A DNA stretch of 61,083 nucleotides from Bryobacteraceae bacterium (GTDB lineage Bacteria > Acidobacteriota > Terriglobia > Bryobacterales > Bryobacteraceae): contig CANGYQ010000014.1 in NCBI GenBank assembly GCA_947458745.1, forward strand, positions 1 through 61,083. Reading direction: 5' to 3'. The translations under genes were made by a program, and so were the position numbers. Positions within the stretch are counted from its first letter, which is position 1; each line of letters begins with the position of its first letter. The notes under the pieces were generated by a model, which saw only the letters and a list, made by a program, of their open reading frames with translations, made no database searches and was not told the DNA's origin. Below, piece after piece: positions 44,582-54,009 of the stretch.

Positions 44582-45298
44582 ATGCCCAAACCAAACGAAC
44601 TCTACCTTGGTGTCCTCGACTTTTTTGCCATCATTCTGCCCGGGGCGATTGCGGCGGCGCTTTTGGAGCGGGCGTTGGGCGGGGCGGTGTTGGGTTTGTG
44701 GGTGACGGTGCCCAAGTCCGAGGCGGGGCAGTGGGCGGCGTTTCTGGTGATTGCGTATCTGCTGGGGCATCTGATTTTCTTGACGGGGTCGTACCTGGAT
44801 TTGCTCTATGGCGGGCTGACCGAGAGGCTGAAGCAGCCTCAATATGCGCAGGGTTGGTGGAGCGTGGCGGCGAAGCCGGTGGGGAAGAATGAACTGGCCT
44901 ACCTGCGGGCCACGGCGGTGAGGCAGGCGCTGCTGGCCCCGGAGGGGCAAAACGGAGTGAATACGTTTCAATGGGCGCGGGCGGTGCTGACGTCAAGGTG
45001 TCCGGCGGCGGCGGCGGATGTGCAGCAGTTGGAGGCTGATTCCAAGTTCTTCCGCAGCTTCGTGGTGCTGACCGTGGTGACGGGCTGCGCTTGCTTGGCG
45101 CAAGGGCGATGGGTGGAGGGCCTGGTGGCGTTGGTGCTGGTGATCCCGTGTTTTGCCCGCTACTGCGAGCGGCGCTTGAAGAGCACCACCCAGGCCTACA
45201 TCCACATCCTGACGATGCATGGCCTGGGTGAACTGGCGGGTAAGCCCGAAGAGAGAGCGGCCGCTACCGCTGTACCCGGCCCGAGCCTCCGCCCTTAA
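44582..45298 (+). CDS. Membrane protein of unknown function
   Basis: 238 residues with about four hydrophobic segments: [39 protein letters not shown], and a pair at about 158-195 ([32 protein letters not shown]). The loop between the second and third contains [21 protein letters not shown] do not recognise a family. Its 3' end overlaps the convergent sugar kinase gene by 35 bp. Confidence 0.75.
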   Translation: MPKPNELYLGVLDFFAIILPGAIAAALLERALGGAVLGLWVTVPKSEAGQWAAFLVIAYLLGHLIFLTGSYLDLLYGGLTERLKQPQYAQGWWSVAAKPVGKNELAYLRATAVRQALLAPEGQNGVNTFQWARAVLTSRCPAAAADVQQLEADSKFFRSFVVLTVVTGCACLAQGRWVEGLVALVLVIPCFARYCERRLKSTTQAYIHILTMHGLGELAGKPEERAAATAVPGPSLRP

Positions 45299-46298
45299 TC
45301 AGAGCTTCCACTTCGTCCGTGGTGAAGCGGTTGAAGTCACCAGGGATGGAGTGCTTGAGGCACGAAGCGGCGACGGCGAATTCCAGTGCTTCCTGCGAGG
45401 TGGGGTAGGTGAGCAAGCCGTAGATCAAGCCGCCGGCGAAGCAATCGCCACCGCCGACGCGGTCGACGATGTGGGTGATGTCGTAGTGCTTGGAGACCAT
45501 GAACTCGTGGCGGTCATGGAAGCAGGCGCTCCAGCCATTGTGTGAGGCCGAGTGGGATTCGCGCAGGGTGATGGCGATGGAACGCAGGTTGGGATATTCG
45601 GCCAGGACGGCTTCGGCTAGCTTCCGGTAAGCATCGTGGTCGAGATTGCCGGAGTGGACATCGACGTCTACCTTGATGCCGAGGGCGGTCTGGCAATCTT
45701 CTTCGTTGGCGATACAGACGTCGGCCAACTTCAGCAGGTCCGGCATTACTTCGCTGGCCTTTTTGCCGTACTTCCACAGATTCTTGCGGTAGTTCAAGTC
45801 GATGGAGACGCTGAGGCCGTGTTCGCGGGCCTTCTGCATCGATTCGATGGAGAGGTCGGCGGAGGACTGGCTTAGGGCGGGCGTGATGCCGGTGATGTGG
45901 AACCAGTCAGCTTCCTTGAAGGCTTTGTCCCAATCGACATCGCCGGGGCCGGCCATGGAGATCGCCGAGTAGGCGCGGTCGTAGGAGACCTTGGCGCCGC
46001 GCTGGTTGGCACCGGGCTCGACAAAGTAGATCCCGAAGCGGCCAGTCTTGGTCCGGACAATCTGCGAGGCATCGACGCCGAAGCGGCGCAGTTCACCGGC
46101 GAACGCCTCGGTGATGGGGTTGTTACCCGGCAGCAGGGTGATGTAGCGGGCGTTGACGCCGAACTGGGCGCAGGCGACGGCGACGTTGGCTTCGCCGCCG
46201 CCGAAGGTGGCCAGGAACTGCGGGGACTGCAAAAAGCGCTCAAAGCCGGGAGGGGCCAAGCGCAGCATGATTTCACCAAAAGAAACAACGGTAGGCAT
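45264..46298 (-). CDS. kdgK: 2-keto-3-deoxygluconate kinase (PfkB family)
   Basis: 344 residues. PfkB signatures: [20 protein letters not shown] and [17 protein letters not shown] (substrate loop) at the N-terminus, and [18 protein letters not shown] with the catalytic Asp near the C-terminus. The [11 protein letters not shown] start and [11 protein letters not shown] segment are typical of KDG kinases. It phosphorylates 2-keto-3-deoxygluconate to KDPG in uronate or Entner-Doudoroff-type catabolism. Possibly co-transcribed with the reverse-strand gene upstream, whose stop is 13 bp before its start. Confidence 0.85.
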   Translation of the reverse strand: MPTVVSFGEIMLRLAPPGFERFLQSPQFLATFGGGEANVAVACAQFGVNARYITLLPGNNPITEAFAGELRRFGVDASQIVRTKTGRFGIYFVEPGANQRGAKVSYDRAYSAISMAGPGDVDWDKAFKEADWFHITGITPALSQSSADLSIESMQKAREHGLSVSIDLNYRKNLWKYGKKASEVMPDLLKLADVCIANEEDCQTALGIKVDVDVHSGNLDHDAYRKLAEAVLAEYPNLRSIAITLRESHSASHNGWSACFHDRHEFMVSKHYDITHIVDRVGGGDCFAGGLIYGLLTYPTSQEALEFAVAASCLKHSIPGDFNRFTTDEVEALIKGGGSGRVQR

Positions 46299-46311
46299 AA
46301 AGAAAAGACTC

Positions 46312-47460
46312 CTAATTCTGAGCGGCGATCACTTCCAGGCCAAACGAGGCGTCCAGTGACGGCAAGCCTTCAAACACAATCATCGTACTGGCGGGCGGCC
46401 GGGTTTTGTCGAGATAGAAGAAGCGCGTCGCGCGCACGCGTTCCAGCGACGAATTGGTGAGCGGATAAACCTGCGTGAAGAAGACGTTCTTGATGGAGGT
46501 CTTGCCGGCTTCGAGCAAACGGCTGAGCCGCTCAAAAGCTAAGCGGGCATCGGCGTCCGAATTGCCGAAAGCCATCTGCAAGGTGGAGAAAACGATTCTC
46601 GGCGCGCGTACCAGCGCCACTTGCGAATAGTTGGGCGATGGCGTCAGACCGGGCGGATTAGCCAAGGTGACCGCATTGCCTTCACCCGCCGGAAGCCGGC
46701 CGACACCTTCGCATTCCGCCACGGATTGCAGGGGTCCGCGCTGCAACTGCACAATCGACAAAGTCGCGCCGGGGAACACTTGCGCCGCGCGCTGGCTGAC
46801 GGCCGTATAGTCGGCGAGCGAGCTGACCAGGCACGTCACCCGCATCATAGAGGAGGCGCTGACCCCTACGCCTTCGGCCGCCTTCAAGAGGTTGGCCAGG
46901 GACTTCTCCACGGTGGGCAGCACCGGACCCAGCGGATTATCGGGCTTGGGATCCGCCACCACCTGTTGCCCAGAGAAGAACGCGACGCCATGCGGATTGA
47001 GGGCCTTTTTTCCCGACACCGCCGCCTCGATCAGCACTTGCGCGCCTTCCAGCGGCAATGCGCCCACTTGCACCACACTGACAGAGGGGAGGGGCTGGTG
47101 TTTGGCGCTGAACTCTTCGCTGACGATGGTCTGGATGCGGCGCACGTCGCCTGAGCCGGCGACGAAGGCGCGCAGCTTGACCACGCTAGCATGGTGCGGA
47201 TTGCGCATCAGCGCCCGGATGGCGTCATGGGTTTGTTGGCTGAGGAGTCCCTTGGCGGACAGCGGCGACAGCAGATAGCCCAGGTGCGTTGTCTCCACGC
47301 TGGAGGTGGATGGCGGATCGGGCAGAACTTCCAGTTGCTGCGTGGGTGGCTCTTCGTCGCCTTTCTTCTTTTTCTTCTTGCCGCCTTTTTGCGCAGCCAG
47401 AGGCGAGGCCAAAGTGATGGCCACAAGAAGGCAGACGAAGAGGCGTAGAGACCGGCTCAC
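46312..47460 (-). CDS. Secreted protein with two RidA/YjgF-like domains
   Basis: 382 residues from GTG 47460 ([16 protein letters not shown]), the point where a signal peptide begins; the frame is open to 47535. After cleavage there is a Lys-rich stretch ([13 protein letters not shown]), then two domains of the RidA/YER057c type. The first contains [16 protein letters not shown] and [20 protein letters not shown]; the second contains [20 protein letters not shown] and [20 protein letters not shown]. RidA proteins are normally cytoplasmic imine deaminases; a secreted tandem form is unusual and its activity is uncertain. Confidence 0.75.
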   Translation of the reverse strand: MSRSLRLFVCLLVAITLASPLAAQKGGKKKKKKGDEEPPTQQLEVLPDPPSTSSVETTHLGYLLSPLSAKGLLSQQTHDAIRALMRNPHHASVVKLRAFVAGSGDVRRIQTIVSEEFSAKHQPLPSVSVVQVGALPLEGAQVLIEAAVSGKKALNPHGVAFFSGQQVVADPKPDNPLGPVLPTVEKSLANLLKAAEGVGVSASSMMRVTCLVSSLADYTAVSQRAAQVFPGATLSIVQLQRGPLQSVAECEGVGRLPAGEGNAVTLANPPGLTPSPNYSQVALVRAPRIVFSTLQMAFGNSDADARLAFERLSRLLEAGKTSIKNVFFTQVYPLTNSSLERVRATRFFYLDKTRPPASTMIVFEGLPSLDASFGLEVIAAQN

Positions 47461-47633
47461 GGCGAGACTTTTGAGTTTAACAAACCCTGCTGGCCCGCCC
47501 AAGTGCCCCGGCCCGGACACCACGCCGTACCCCACGCTGGACGCGGGAACACTTAAACTGAAAGGAGTCGCGTGGCGACCGCGATTTTTTTCGCGCCCGA
47601 ATCACCCGCTCTCAAAGGATCACCTCGATAAGC

Positions 47634-48737
47634 ATGCTTTGCGCTGGAATTGTTGGACTGCCGAATGTTGGCAAAAGCACCCTGTTTAACGCCTTAACCC
47701 AAAGCCGCAAGGCGATGGCGGCCAACTACCGGTTCTGCACCATTGAGCCGAATCAGGGCGTGGTGACCGTACCGGATGACCGCCTGGAAGTACTGTCAAA
47801 GATCAGCAAGTCCCAAAAGTTGGTGCCGTCGGTGTTTGAATTTGTCGACATCGCCGGCCTGGTGAAGGGTGCCAGCAAGGGCGAGGGATTGGGCAACCAA
47901 TTCCTGGGTCACATCCGCGAAGTGGATGCCATTGTTCAGGTGGTGCGCTGCTTTGAGAACAATGACATTGAGCACGTGATGGACTCAGTGGACCCGATCC
48001 GCGATATCGAAGTGATCAACACGGAACTGTTGCTGGCCGATCTGGACGCGCTGGAGAAGCGCAAAACGCGTCAGCAGAAGGCCGCCCGGACGGGCGACAA
48101 GAAGGCACTGGCGGAGATCGAGATCATTGAGCGTCTGGAAAAGCACTTAAGCGACGGTAAGTACGCAGTCACCATGGACGCCACGCCGGAAGATAAGGCG
48201 CTGATGAAGCCGCTGTTCCTGTTGACGGACAAGCCCACGCTCTACGCCTGCAATGTCGCGGAAGGCGACCTGGCGGACCCGACGCAGAATCCTTGGGTGC
48301 AGAAGGTGAAGCAGTATGCCGCGGAGCACCATGGCACGACGGCGGTGGTGGTTTCCGCTGAGATCGAGAGCGAACTGGTGACCTTGTCGCCGGAAGAGCG
48401 GGCCGAATACATGGAAGCGCTTGGGATTACTGAAACCGGCGGCGGAACGTTGATCAAAGAGGCGTATCACTTACTGGGGCTGCGCACGTACTTGACTACC
48501 GGGGAGAAAGAAACTCGGGCCTGGACGATTCACGCAGGCGACAAAGCCCCGGTGGCGGCCGGTGTCATCCATTCTGATTTCGAAAAGAGTTTCATTTCGG
48601 CCGAAACGATTGCCTATGATGACCTGGTGGCGGCGGGCAGCTTTGCGCGGGCCCGGGAACTGGGCAAGCTGCGCACGGAAGGCAAAGAGTACGTGGTGCA
48701 GGATGGCGACGTGATGGAGTTCAAAACGTTTCTTTAA
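47634..48737 (+). CDS. ychF: Redox-regulated ATPase YchF (Obg family)
   Basis: 367 residues, full length. G1 motif GLPNVGKSTLFNALT; altered G4-like segment typical of the ATP-preferring YchF/Ola1 subgroup; EFVDIAGLVKGASKGEGLGN; VDAIVQVVRCFENNDI; and the C-terminal TGS domain (LGLRTYLTTGEKETRAWTIH ... EYVVQDGDVMEFKTFL). It binds ribosomes and ATP and is near-universal. AAAGGAT precedes the ATG. No paired pth gene is adjacent. Confidence 0.97.
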   Translation: MLCAGIVGLPNVGKSTLFNALTQSRKAMAANYRFCTIEPNQGVVTVPDDRLEVLSKISKSQKLVPSVFEFVDIAGLVKGASKGEGLGNQFLGHIREVDAIVQVVRCFENNDIEHVMDSVDPIRDIEVINTELLLADLDALEKRKTRQQKAARTGDKKALAEIEIIERLEKHLSDGKYAVTMDATPEDKALMKPLFLLTDKPTLYACNVAEGDLADPTQNPWVQKVKQYAAEHHGTTAVVVSAEIESELVTLSPEERAEYMEALGITETGGGTLIKEAYHLLGLRTYLTTGEKETRAWTIHAGDKAPVAAGVIHSDFEKSFISAETIAYDDLVAAGSFARARELGKLRTEGKEYVVQDGDVMEFKTFL

Positions 48738-48812
48738 GCCCATTGGTTTTCTGAAGAAATTCGGGCTCATAGTTTTCGCTAGCTGGCCGATGAGCCCCCT
48801 TCAGGACAATTT

Positions 48813-49070
48813 ATGAGTGCGATTTCCGAGGTCTTGGGCGCCCTTCTGCGCGCTCAGGACAGGGTTGATCTTTCGTCAAGGCGTATCGCCAGCTTCAGTG
48901 CGCCCGAAGGCGCGGCTGAAGGTGGGCCGGATGTCGTCGAAATCAGCGCCGCGGCGGTGGCACTGCTGGAGGCGCGGAATGCTTATTCCATCAACGCCAA
49001 AGTGTTGGCCACGGCGGTGGAGACGGAACTGCCGGAGCCGGCGGTGAAGCGCGAGAACCCCTTCGCCTAA
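48813..49070 (+). CDS. Small protein resembling flagellar rod/hook C-terminal segment
   Basis: 85 residues. The C-terminal half (DVVEISAAAVALLEARNAYS, INAKVLATAVE) is like the helix that ends FlgB/FlgC-type rod proteins, and the N-terminal part (ISEVLGALLRAQDRVDLSSR) is helical too. No flagellar genes are nearby. Unknown function; perhaps a stand-alone relative. Confidence 0.55.
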   Translation: MSAISEVLGALLRAQDRVDLSSRRIASFSAPEGAAEGGPDVVEISAAAVALLEARNAYSINAKVLATAVETELPEPAVKRENPFA

Positions 49071-49126
49071 AGACCCGGAATGGTATCGGCGGTTTTTGCG
49101 CTTCAGGTGCGATAGAATTTCCCACC

Positions 49127-49960
49127 ATGAGCTCTACCCGCCGTTCCGCTTGCGCTTCCTTAATGGGAGGCTTGGCCGCTACTCGCCTGAAAGCCGCCCC
49201 CAAGGCCACCGCCTTTGGACTGATTGGCGACCGGTATCACAACTCCGACTATGTGCGGACGGGCCTGAACCGCACCATCGCCAAGGAACTCGGCGTGTCT
49301 ATCGACTTCACCGACGAGACCCGCGCGCTGAATGCGGAGACGCTGACGGGCTATAAGCTGCTGATCGTCCTCCGCGATGGGATGATCTGGCCGGAAGGCT
49401 ACCCGGATGAGACCAGCAACGCGGCCTGGGTGAATACCAACAAGCCGAAGCTGATCTCGGAGCCGCCGGTGGCTCCCGTCTCCGGGCGCGCGTTCTTTTG
49501 GATGAAGCCAGAGCAGGGCAAAGCGGTGCGCCAGTTTGTCGAGAACGGGGGCGCGGCGCTGTTTCTACATAACGTCACGCATGTGGGGTTAACGGATCCG
49601 GATTTCCGTCATGTGCTGGGTGCGTCTTATGCCGGCCATCCTCCTATCCGGACGTTCAAGGTGAAGGTGACCAACCATGACCACCCCATCACCAAGGGCG
49701 TCAAGGATTTCATCGTCACCGATGAACAGCACTACATGGAGTACGACAAGGACCGCAAGCATCTTTTTCTGGAGACGGTGAACGAAGACGGCTTGGCGTT
49801 CGGCAAACAAGGCACCACGGCACCGGGCGGCTGGGCGTATGACTATGGCAAAGGCCGGGTCTGCTACATGTCGCCGGGCCACTTGCTGACGGTGCTGTGG
49901 AATCCGGAGTACATCAAGCTACAGCAGAACGCGGTGCGCTGGCTGTTGCGGCAAAGTTGA
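49127..49960 (+). CDS. ThuA-like (trehalose utilisation / DUF1080-associated) secreted protein
   Basis: 277 residues. A short RR-containing N-terminus (STRRSACASLMGGLAATRLK) may be a Tat signal. The ThuA/glutamine-amidotransferase-like fold follows: ATAFGLIGDRYHNSDYVRTG, LLIVLRDGMIWPEGYP, VENGGAALFLHNVTHVG, then KVKVTNHDHPITKGVKDFIV, TDEQHYMEYDKD and GKGRVCYMSPGHLLTVLWNP at the end, where ThuA proteins carry a conserved GxGH-like loop. Proposed to act on sugar derivatives; the real substrate is unknown. Monocistronic. Confidence 0.85.
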   Translation: MSSTRRSACASLMGGLAATRLKAAPKATAFGLIGDRYHNSDYVRTGLNRTIAKELGVSIDFTDETRALNAETLTGYKLLIVLRDGMIWPEGYPDETSNAAWVNTNKPKLISEPPVAPVSGRAFFWMKPEQGKAVRQFVENGGAALFLHNVTHVGLTDPDFRHVLGASYAGHPPIRTFKVKVTNHDHPITKGVKDFIVTDEQHYMEYDKDRKHLFLETVNEDGLAFGKQGTTAPGGWAYDYGKGRVCYMSPGHLLTVLWNPEYIKLQQNAVRWLLRQS

Positions 49961-49985
49961 GGCGGCGGGCGGTTGAAGGCGGAAG

Positions 49986-51197
49986 CTACGGCTTCGTGGG
50001 AGTGACCGCCAAGCCGTCAGTCAGCTTCACGTCGGTGGGGAGGGCGAGGCGTGCGCCGTCGGCCAAGCCTTCGCGGATCTCGATGCGGGTGACGCTGGCG
50101 ATGCCGATCTTCAATGGCTTCCAGCGCACGACGCTGCCATCCAGAACGTAGGCTCCGGCTATGCCATTTTCCCGGCGTAGCGCTTCTTTCGGGACAGCGA
50201 TGGCGTTCTCCACCACCTGGGCGCGGATGGAGGCGTTGATGTTGGCACCGGGGGGCAACAGCTGGTCTGGATTATCGATCAGGCAGACGACTTCGCCCAC
50301 CTGACGCGTGCCGAAGGGCACGATCTGGGTGGGTAGTTTTTCGACCGTACCCTTCCATTCGCGGCCCGCCTGGGCATCCCAGGTGATGCTGACCGGCAGC
50401 CCCACGCCGACGCGGCCCAACTCTGGTTCATCGACGTAAACGAGCACCCGCAGCCGGTCCACTTGCCCGATGCTGGCCACCGGGGCGCCGGCGGTGAGAA
50501 ATGCGCCGGGCCGGACGTCCACTTGATAGACGACACCCGCGCGGGGGGCGGTGATGCTGGCCAGCGCCAACCGCTCCTGCGCGGCCCGCACCGCGGCTTC
50601 CGCATCCTTCAGCCGGGCCTGAGCGCCCGCGCGGTCACCTACGTCAACCAGCGAGCCGCGACGGGTGGTTAAGGCCGCCATTTGCGCTTCGGCGCGGGCT
50701 ACGCGGTCCTTGGCTTCCTGTAACTCCATTGTGGTGGCCGCACGTTTGGCCGCGAGGCGCTCCAGGGTTTCGGCTTCGCGGGCGGCTTGGTCCCGGTCGA
50801 GTTTCGCGCGGCGGAGGCTGCCATCGATCTCGGCAAATTCGGGTGCCTTGCCGCCACGGGCCAGGGTGTCGATCTCGATCTTGATCTGCGCCACGCGTGC
50901 TTCCGCCGAGGCCAGGGCGGCCCGTGCTTCGCGGGTCTCGAGCGTGGCCAGGAGTTGGCCGGCCGCTACGTTCTGTCCTCGCGTGACGAGCACCTTGCCG
51001 ATCAATCCTTCGCGTTCGGCACGGACGGTGACCCAGTCCAGCGGTTCCACTTTGCCGTTGGTGGCCACGACGCTTTCGATGCGCATGCGCTCGGCCTGGG
51101 CAAAGGCGACTTGGGGCGGTTCGTTGGACTTGACATACCACCACCCACCTAACGCAACTGCCGCCAGCAACAGAGCACCGGCACCGTATTTCAGCAA
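49986..51197 (-). CDS. HlyD/RND-type periplasmic adaptor (membrane fusion) protein
   Basis: 403 residues. N-terminal membrane anchor (AGALLLAAVALGGWWYV), a lipoyl-like half (VVATNGKVEPLDWVTVRAER), a long coiled-coil hairpin at about 85-215 rich in Ala/Arg/Glu, then the second half (ASITAPRAGVVYQVDVRPGA), beta-barrel and membrane-proximal domains (PGANINASIRAQVVENAIAV). It would link an inner-membrane transporter to an outer-membrane channel. No transporter gene lies beside it; its partner is elsewhere in the genome. Confidence 0.88.
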   Translation of the reverse strand: MLKYGAGALLLAAVALGGWWYVKSNEPPQVAFAQAERMRIESVVATNGKVEPLDWVTVRAEREGLIGKVLVTRGQNVAAGQLLATLETREARAALASAEARVAQIKIEIDTLARGGKAPEFAEIDGSLRRAKLDRDQAAREAETLERLAAKRAATTMELQEAKDRVARAEAQMAALTTRRGSLVDVGDRAGAQARLKDAEAAVRAAQERLALASITAPRAGVVYQVDVRPGAFLTAGAPVASIGQVDRLRVLVYVDEPELGRVGVGLPVSITWDAQAGREWKGTVEKLPTQIVPFGTRQVGEVVCLIDNPDQLLPPGANINASIRAQVVENAIAVPKEALRRENGIAGAYVLDGSVVRWKPLKIGIASVTRIEIREGLADGARLALPTDVKLTDGLAVTPTKP

Positions 51198-51292
51198 ACC
51201 ATTCTCCTCCCTTCCAGATTAACGGTTTGCGTCAGAGCCGTGTTTCAAGAAACGTGGCTCGTGCGCACGCCTTCGGCAAACGAAAACGGGTG

Positions 51293-51338
51293 CCGCCCGC
51301 CGGTTGGCTCCGGGTGGCGGCACCCGTTCTCGGTGCCA
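51293..51338 (-). terminator. Rho-independent terminator of the peroxiredoxin gene
   Basis: Read on the minus strand, AACGGGTGCCGCC pairs with GGCGGCACCCGTT and is followed by TTTTCG, 17 bp after the peroxiredoxin stop. A second, weaker stem with arms AGCC[GT]GTTTC / GAAAC[GT]GGCT lies at about 51237-51260, just before the adaptor gene. Confidence 0.8.
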
Positions 51339-51354
51339 AAGCTTTGGTTGCGGC

Positions 51355-52014
51355 CTACTTGGGCTGGGGGACGATGCGGAGGTAGGGTTTGACTGTCTTC
51401 CAGCCTTCCGGGTACTTCTGGCGCGCTTCGTCGTCTGAAACGGCGGGGACGATGATGACATCTTCACCCTGCTTCCAGTTTACGGGCGTGGCCACTTTGT
51501 GGTTGGCGGTCAGCTGGATGGAATCGAGGACGCGGAGCACTTCGTCAAAGTTGCGGCCGGTGCTCATAGGGTAGACCAGCATCAGCTTGATCTTCTTGTC
51601 CGGGCCCACGACGAAGACGGTGCGGACGGTGGCGTTATTGGCGGCAGTGCGGCCTTCAGAAGTGGTGCCCGCGTCGGCCGGCAGCATGTCGTACAGCTTT
51701 GCTATCTCCAGCGTCGGGTCGCCGATCATGGGGTAGTTCACCTTGTGACCCTGCGTCTCCTCGATGTCGGCGGCCCACTTACTGTGGTTGGTGACGGCAT
51801 CGACGCTCAGGCCGATGATCTTGCAGTTGCGCCTGGAGAACTCGGGCTCCAGGCCCGCCATGTAGCCCAATTCCGTGGTGCAAACGGGGGTGAAGTCCTT
51901 GGGGTGCGAGAACAGGATGGCCCAGCCGTCGCCGATCCATTCATGGAAGTGGATGGTCCCTTGGGTGGTCTCGGCGGTGAAATCGGGGGCCGTGTCGTTG
52001 ATGCGAAGATTCAT
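51355..52014 (-). CDS. 1-Cys peroxiredoxin (Prx6 type)
   Basis: 219 residues from ATG 52014. Peroxidatic site FSHPKDFTPVCTTELGYM (PxxxTxxC). The C-terminal extension has the Prx6 signature PVNWKQGEDVIIVPAVSDDE and KYPEGWKTVKPYLRIVPQP. The resolving Cys of 2-Cys enzymes is absent. It reduces peroxides and alkyl hydroperoxides in the cytoplasm. Monocistronic, with its own terminator. Confidence 0.95.
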   Translation of the reverse strand: MNLRINDTAPDFTAETTQGTIHFHEWIGDGWAILFSHPKDFTPVCTTELGYMAGLEPEFSRRNCKIIGLSVDAVTNHSKWAADIEETQGHKVNYPMIGDPTLEIAKLYDMLPADAGTTSEGRTAANNATVRTVFVVGPDKKIKLMLVYPMSTGRNFDEVLRVLDSIQLTANHKVATPVNWKQGEDVIIVPAVSDDEARQKYPEGWKTVKPYLRIVPQPK

Positions 52015-52161
52015 AACTTGGAAAACTCCTCGGCGGTGCCGACCGAGCGGCACCAACATTTAGCATAGTCAAAATTTCCACGATTCGCTATGCAAACGTA
52101 GGAATCGGCGAGGCGGCCTAAACGCGGCCAATTTGATGGGAAGGCATAGGAACGGGAGGGA

Positions 52162-52238
52162 TGGTACGCCCGAGAGGATTCGAACCTCTGACCTCTTGCT
52201 CCGGAGGCAAGCGCTCTATCCAGCTGAGCTACGGGCGC
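52162..52238 (-). tRNA. tRNA-Arg (anticodon CCG)
   Basis: A 77-nt cloverleaf including an encoded CCA, read on the minus strand: acceptor GCGCCCG/CGGGCGT (G-U at the first pair), D arm GCTC/GAGC, anticodon stem CTTGC/GCAAG with loop CTCCGGA (anticodon CCG), T arm GAGGTTCGAATCCTC. No partial duplicate was seen beside it, so there is no sign that it serves as an integration site. Confidence 0.95.
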
Positions 52239-52299
52239 ACGACTTTCTCTAGTGTAGTACACCCGCCTAAGCTTATGGGCCGGGCCGGGTGGGGGGAGG

Positions 52300-52809
52300 C
52301 TAGCGGCCGATCAGGAAAGCGGTTTCGCGGGCCAATAGTGGGCGCAGTTCAATGGAGGAAACCACTACTTCGCCCTGCGGCGTCGGGAAGATCATGCCTT
52401 CGCCGGTCAGGGCGAAGTTGCCGGTGGGCCGGAACTGTTTGAGGGGCGTTTTCCAGAGATACCGGTTTACGGCGTCCTGCAGGGACTGTTCCTGGCCACG
52501 TTGGATGGTGTTCTCGATGGTCAGGCGGTCTCCGGTGTCCAGGCGGTAGCTGGCGTACAGGGGTTCCGGCGCGCGGCAGCCCAGTGAGACGACGCGCGGG
52601 CTTTGGTAGAGCACCTGGACGTTGGCCGGACAGGCGGCCACCCACTGATTGATCGGCAGGGCCTGGGCCGGTGCCAGCACTTCCACCCATTCGCGGCCAT
52701 TCTCCGCGCGCGCCTGCAGCCGTAGTTCCGTGACGGAGGCGTTGTTGAAGCAGCCGGCGAGCAGCAGGAAACTTCCGATCGGCGTCCACCGGCGGTTACT
52801 CAGAGGCAA
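52300..52809 (-). CDS. Putative lipoprotein of unknown function
   Basis: 169 residues from a TTG at 52809, chosen because GAGGAG lies ten bases upstream and the protein then starts PLSNRRWTPIGSF, a compact lipoprotein signal with lipobox LLLAGC. A GTG at 52827 is the alternative. The mature part is beta-rich (ASYRLDTGDRLTIENTIQRG, GNFALTGEGMIFPTPQGEV). No family was recognised. It overlaps the thioredoxin-like gene by 14 bp and is the last of a three-gene operon with aat. Confidence 0.65.
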   Translation of the reverse strand: MPLSNRRWTPIGSFLLLAGCFNNASVTELRLQARAENGREWVEVLAPAQALPINQWVAACPANVQVLYQSPRVVSLGCRAPEPLYASYRLDTGDRLTIENTIQRGQEQSLQDAVNRYLWKTPLKQFRPTGNFALTGEGMIFPTPQGEVVVSSIELRPLLARETAFLIGR

Positions 52810-53314
52810 GTTTGCGGGTCTCCTCACTCAGTTTCTGGAATGCCGATTCGGTGTAGCCGCCCCGGTAGATCCAGCGTACGATACCTTGCCGATCGAGCAG
52901 AACCAGATGAGCATCCTGGTCATTGCGGACCCCCAACTGCTTCTTCCACGGCGCGACGCCACCATAGACGGTGATGACGTTCTCATGTTTATCGCGCGGG
53001 GTGCCCCGGCGCATTCCGCTGTCGATAAACGGCGCGGCCATGCGGGCCATGCCGCCGATGAGAGGTACTTCAAAGAAGGTGATACCCGGTGAAACGGGGA
53101 AGGCTTTCTCGAATTCTTTGGCGAACCGCTCCACCGGAAACCGGGAGTTGTAGCTGAAGCCCATCAGCAGCAGGGCCACTTTGCCGTGGGCGTCACCGGG
53201 AAGCGCTGCCTTGCGCTTGGAAAGGTACTCCCCGGCGAGCGGGGGCAGGGGCATGCCTACCGCAAGCGGCGGGACGGGATCCAGGGCCAGCGTTATCATC
53301 AGCAACGAAATCAT
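52796..53314 (-). CDS. Secreted thioredoxin-fold-like protein, function unknown
   Basis: 172 residues. A short hydrophobic N-terminus (ISLLMITLALDPVPPLAVG) is followed by MPLPPLAGEYLSKRKAALPG, then a thioredoxin-like core (GKVALLLMGFSYNSRFPVER, FFEVPLIGGMARMAAPFIDS) and an end AHLVLLDRQGIVRWIYRGGY that matches the last strands of redoxin folds. There is no CxxC motif, so it is unlikely to be a disulfide reductase; the shape recalls ATP10-like assembly factors. Its ATG overlaps the aat stop (ATGA). Confidence 0.65.
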   Translation of the reverse strand: MISLLMITLALDPVPPLAVGMPLPPLAGEYLSKRKAALPGDAHGKVALLLMGFSYNSRFPVERFAKEFEKAFPVSPGITFFEVPLIGGMARMAAPFIDSGMRRGTPRDKHENVITVYGGVAPWKKQLGVRNDQDAHLVLLDRQGIVRWIYRGGYTESAFQKLSEETRKLASE

Positions 53315-53985
53315 CGTTCAGTCTCCCCGCGCGCCGCCGGACCGATGGCCCAAGGCAGCACTACCGGTTGGATGCGCGCCAAAGCCAATCGGCGTAGATA
53401 CTCATCGCGGGAAATCTCATAGGCCCCCAGGGAGGCCAGGTGATCGGTGAGAAACTGCACGTCAAACAGTTGGAAGCCCGCCTGAAACAGCTGCCGGACG
53501 GCCAGGATGAGGGCTACCTTGGAGGCATCGGTGACGCGATGGAACATGCTTTCGCCCATGAAAGCGGCCCCGCGTTGGACGCCGTAGAGGCCACCGGCCA
53601 ACTGGTCTCCGGCCCACACTTCAATGGAATGCGCGTGGCCGGCCAGATGCAGCTGCCCATAGGCTTCCACCATGGAGGGCACAATCCAGGTGCCTTCGGC
53701 GCGCCGGGCGCCGCATTCCTTCATCACTGGGCGGAAGGCGCGATTCCAGGTGATGGTGAAGGTGCCGCGGCGTAGTGTCCAGGCCAGGCGCTTGGATACG
53801 TGGAGGTGTTCCGGGTCCACGACGCAGCGCGGGTCCGGGCACCACCACTGGACGGGCTTGCGGTTGAACCAGGGGAAGATGCCATGGTCGTAGGCTTCCA
53901 GCAGCATCGGCACCGACAGATCCCCGCCCACGGCCAGGAGGCCATCGGGTGAGGCAGTCCGAGGGTCGGGGAAGATGCGGCTCAC
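53311..53985 (-). CDS. aat: Leucyl/phenylalanyl-tRNA-protein transferase
   Basis: 224 residues, full length. Signature segments: FPDPRTASPDGLLAVGGDLS, LLEAYDHGIFPWFNRKPVQW, WCPDPRCVV, TWIVPSMVEAYGQLHLAGHA, HSIEVW, AGGLYGVQRGAAFMGESMFH, DVQFLTDHLASLGAYEISR. It adds Leu or Phe to N-terminal Arg/Lys of proteins, marking them for ClpAP under the N-end rule. First gene of an operon with the two genes downstream on the reverse strand. Confidence 0.97.
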   Translation of the reverse strand: MSRIFPDPRTASPDGLLAVGGDLSVPMLLEAYDHGIFPWFNRKPVQWWCPDPRCVVDPEHLHVSKRLAWTLRRGTFTITWNRAFRPVMKECGARRAEGTWIVPSMVEAYGQLHLAGHAHSIEVWAGDQLAGGLYGVQRGAAFMGESMFHRVTDASKVALILAVRQLFQAGFQLFDVQFLTDHLASLGAYEISRDEYLRRLALARIQPVVLPWAIGPAARGETER

Positions 53986-54009
53986 AGGCGTTTCGCCGGC
54001 TGCCTCCGC

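Noticed and set aside
47614..47630. Sequence resembling the 3' end of 16S rRNA (GGATCACCTC)
   Set aside because: Only ten bases match and no rRNA surrounds it; chance similarity just before ychF.
52162..52238. tRNA-Arg(CCG) as another integration site
   Set aside because: No partial duplicate and no integrase nearby; its likeness to the other tRNA is ordinary tRNA similarity.
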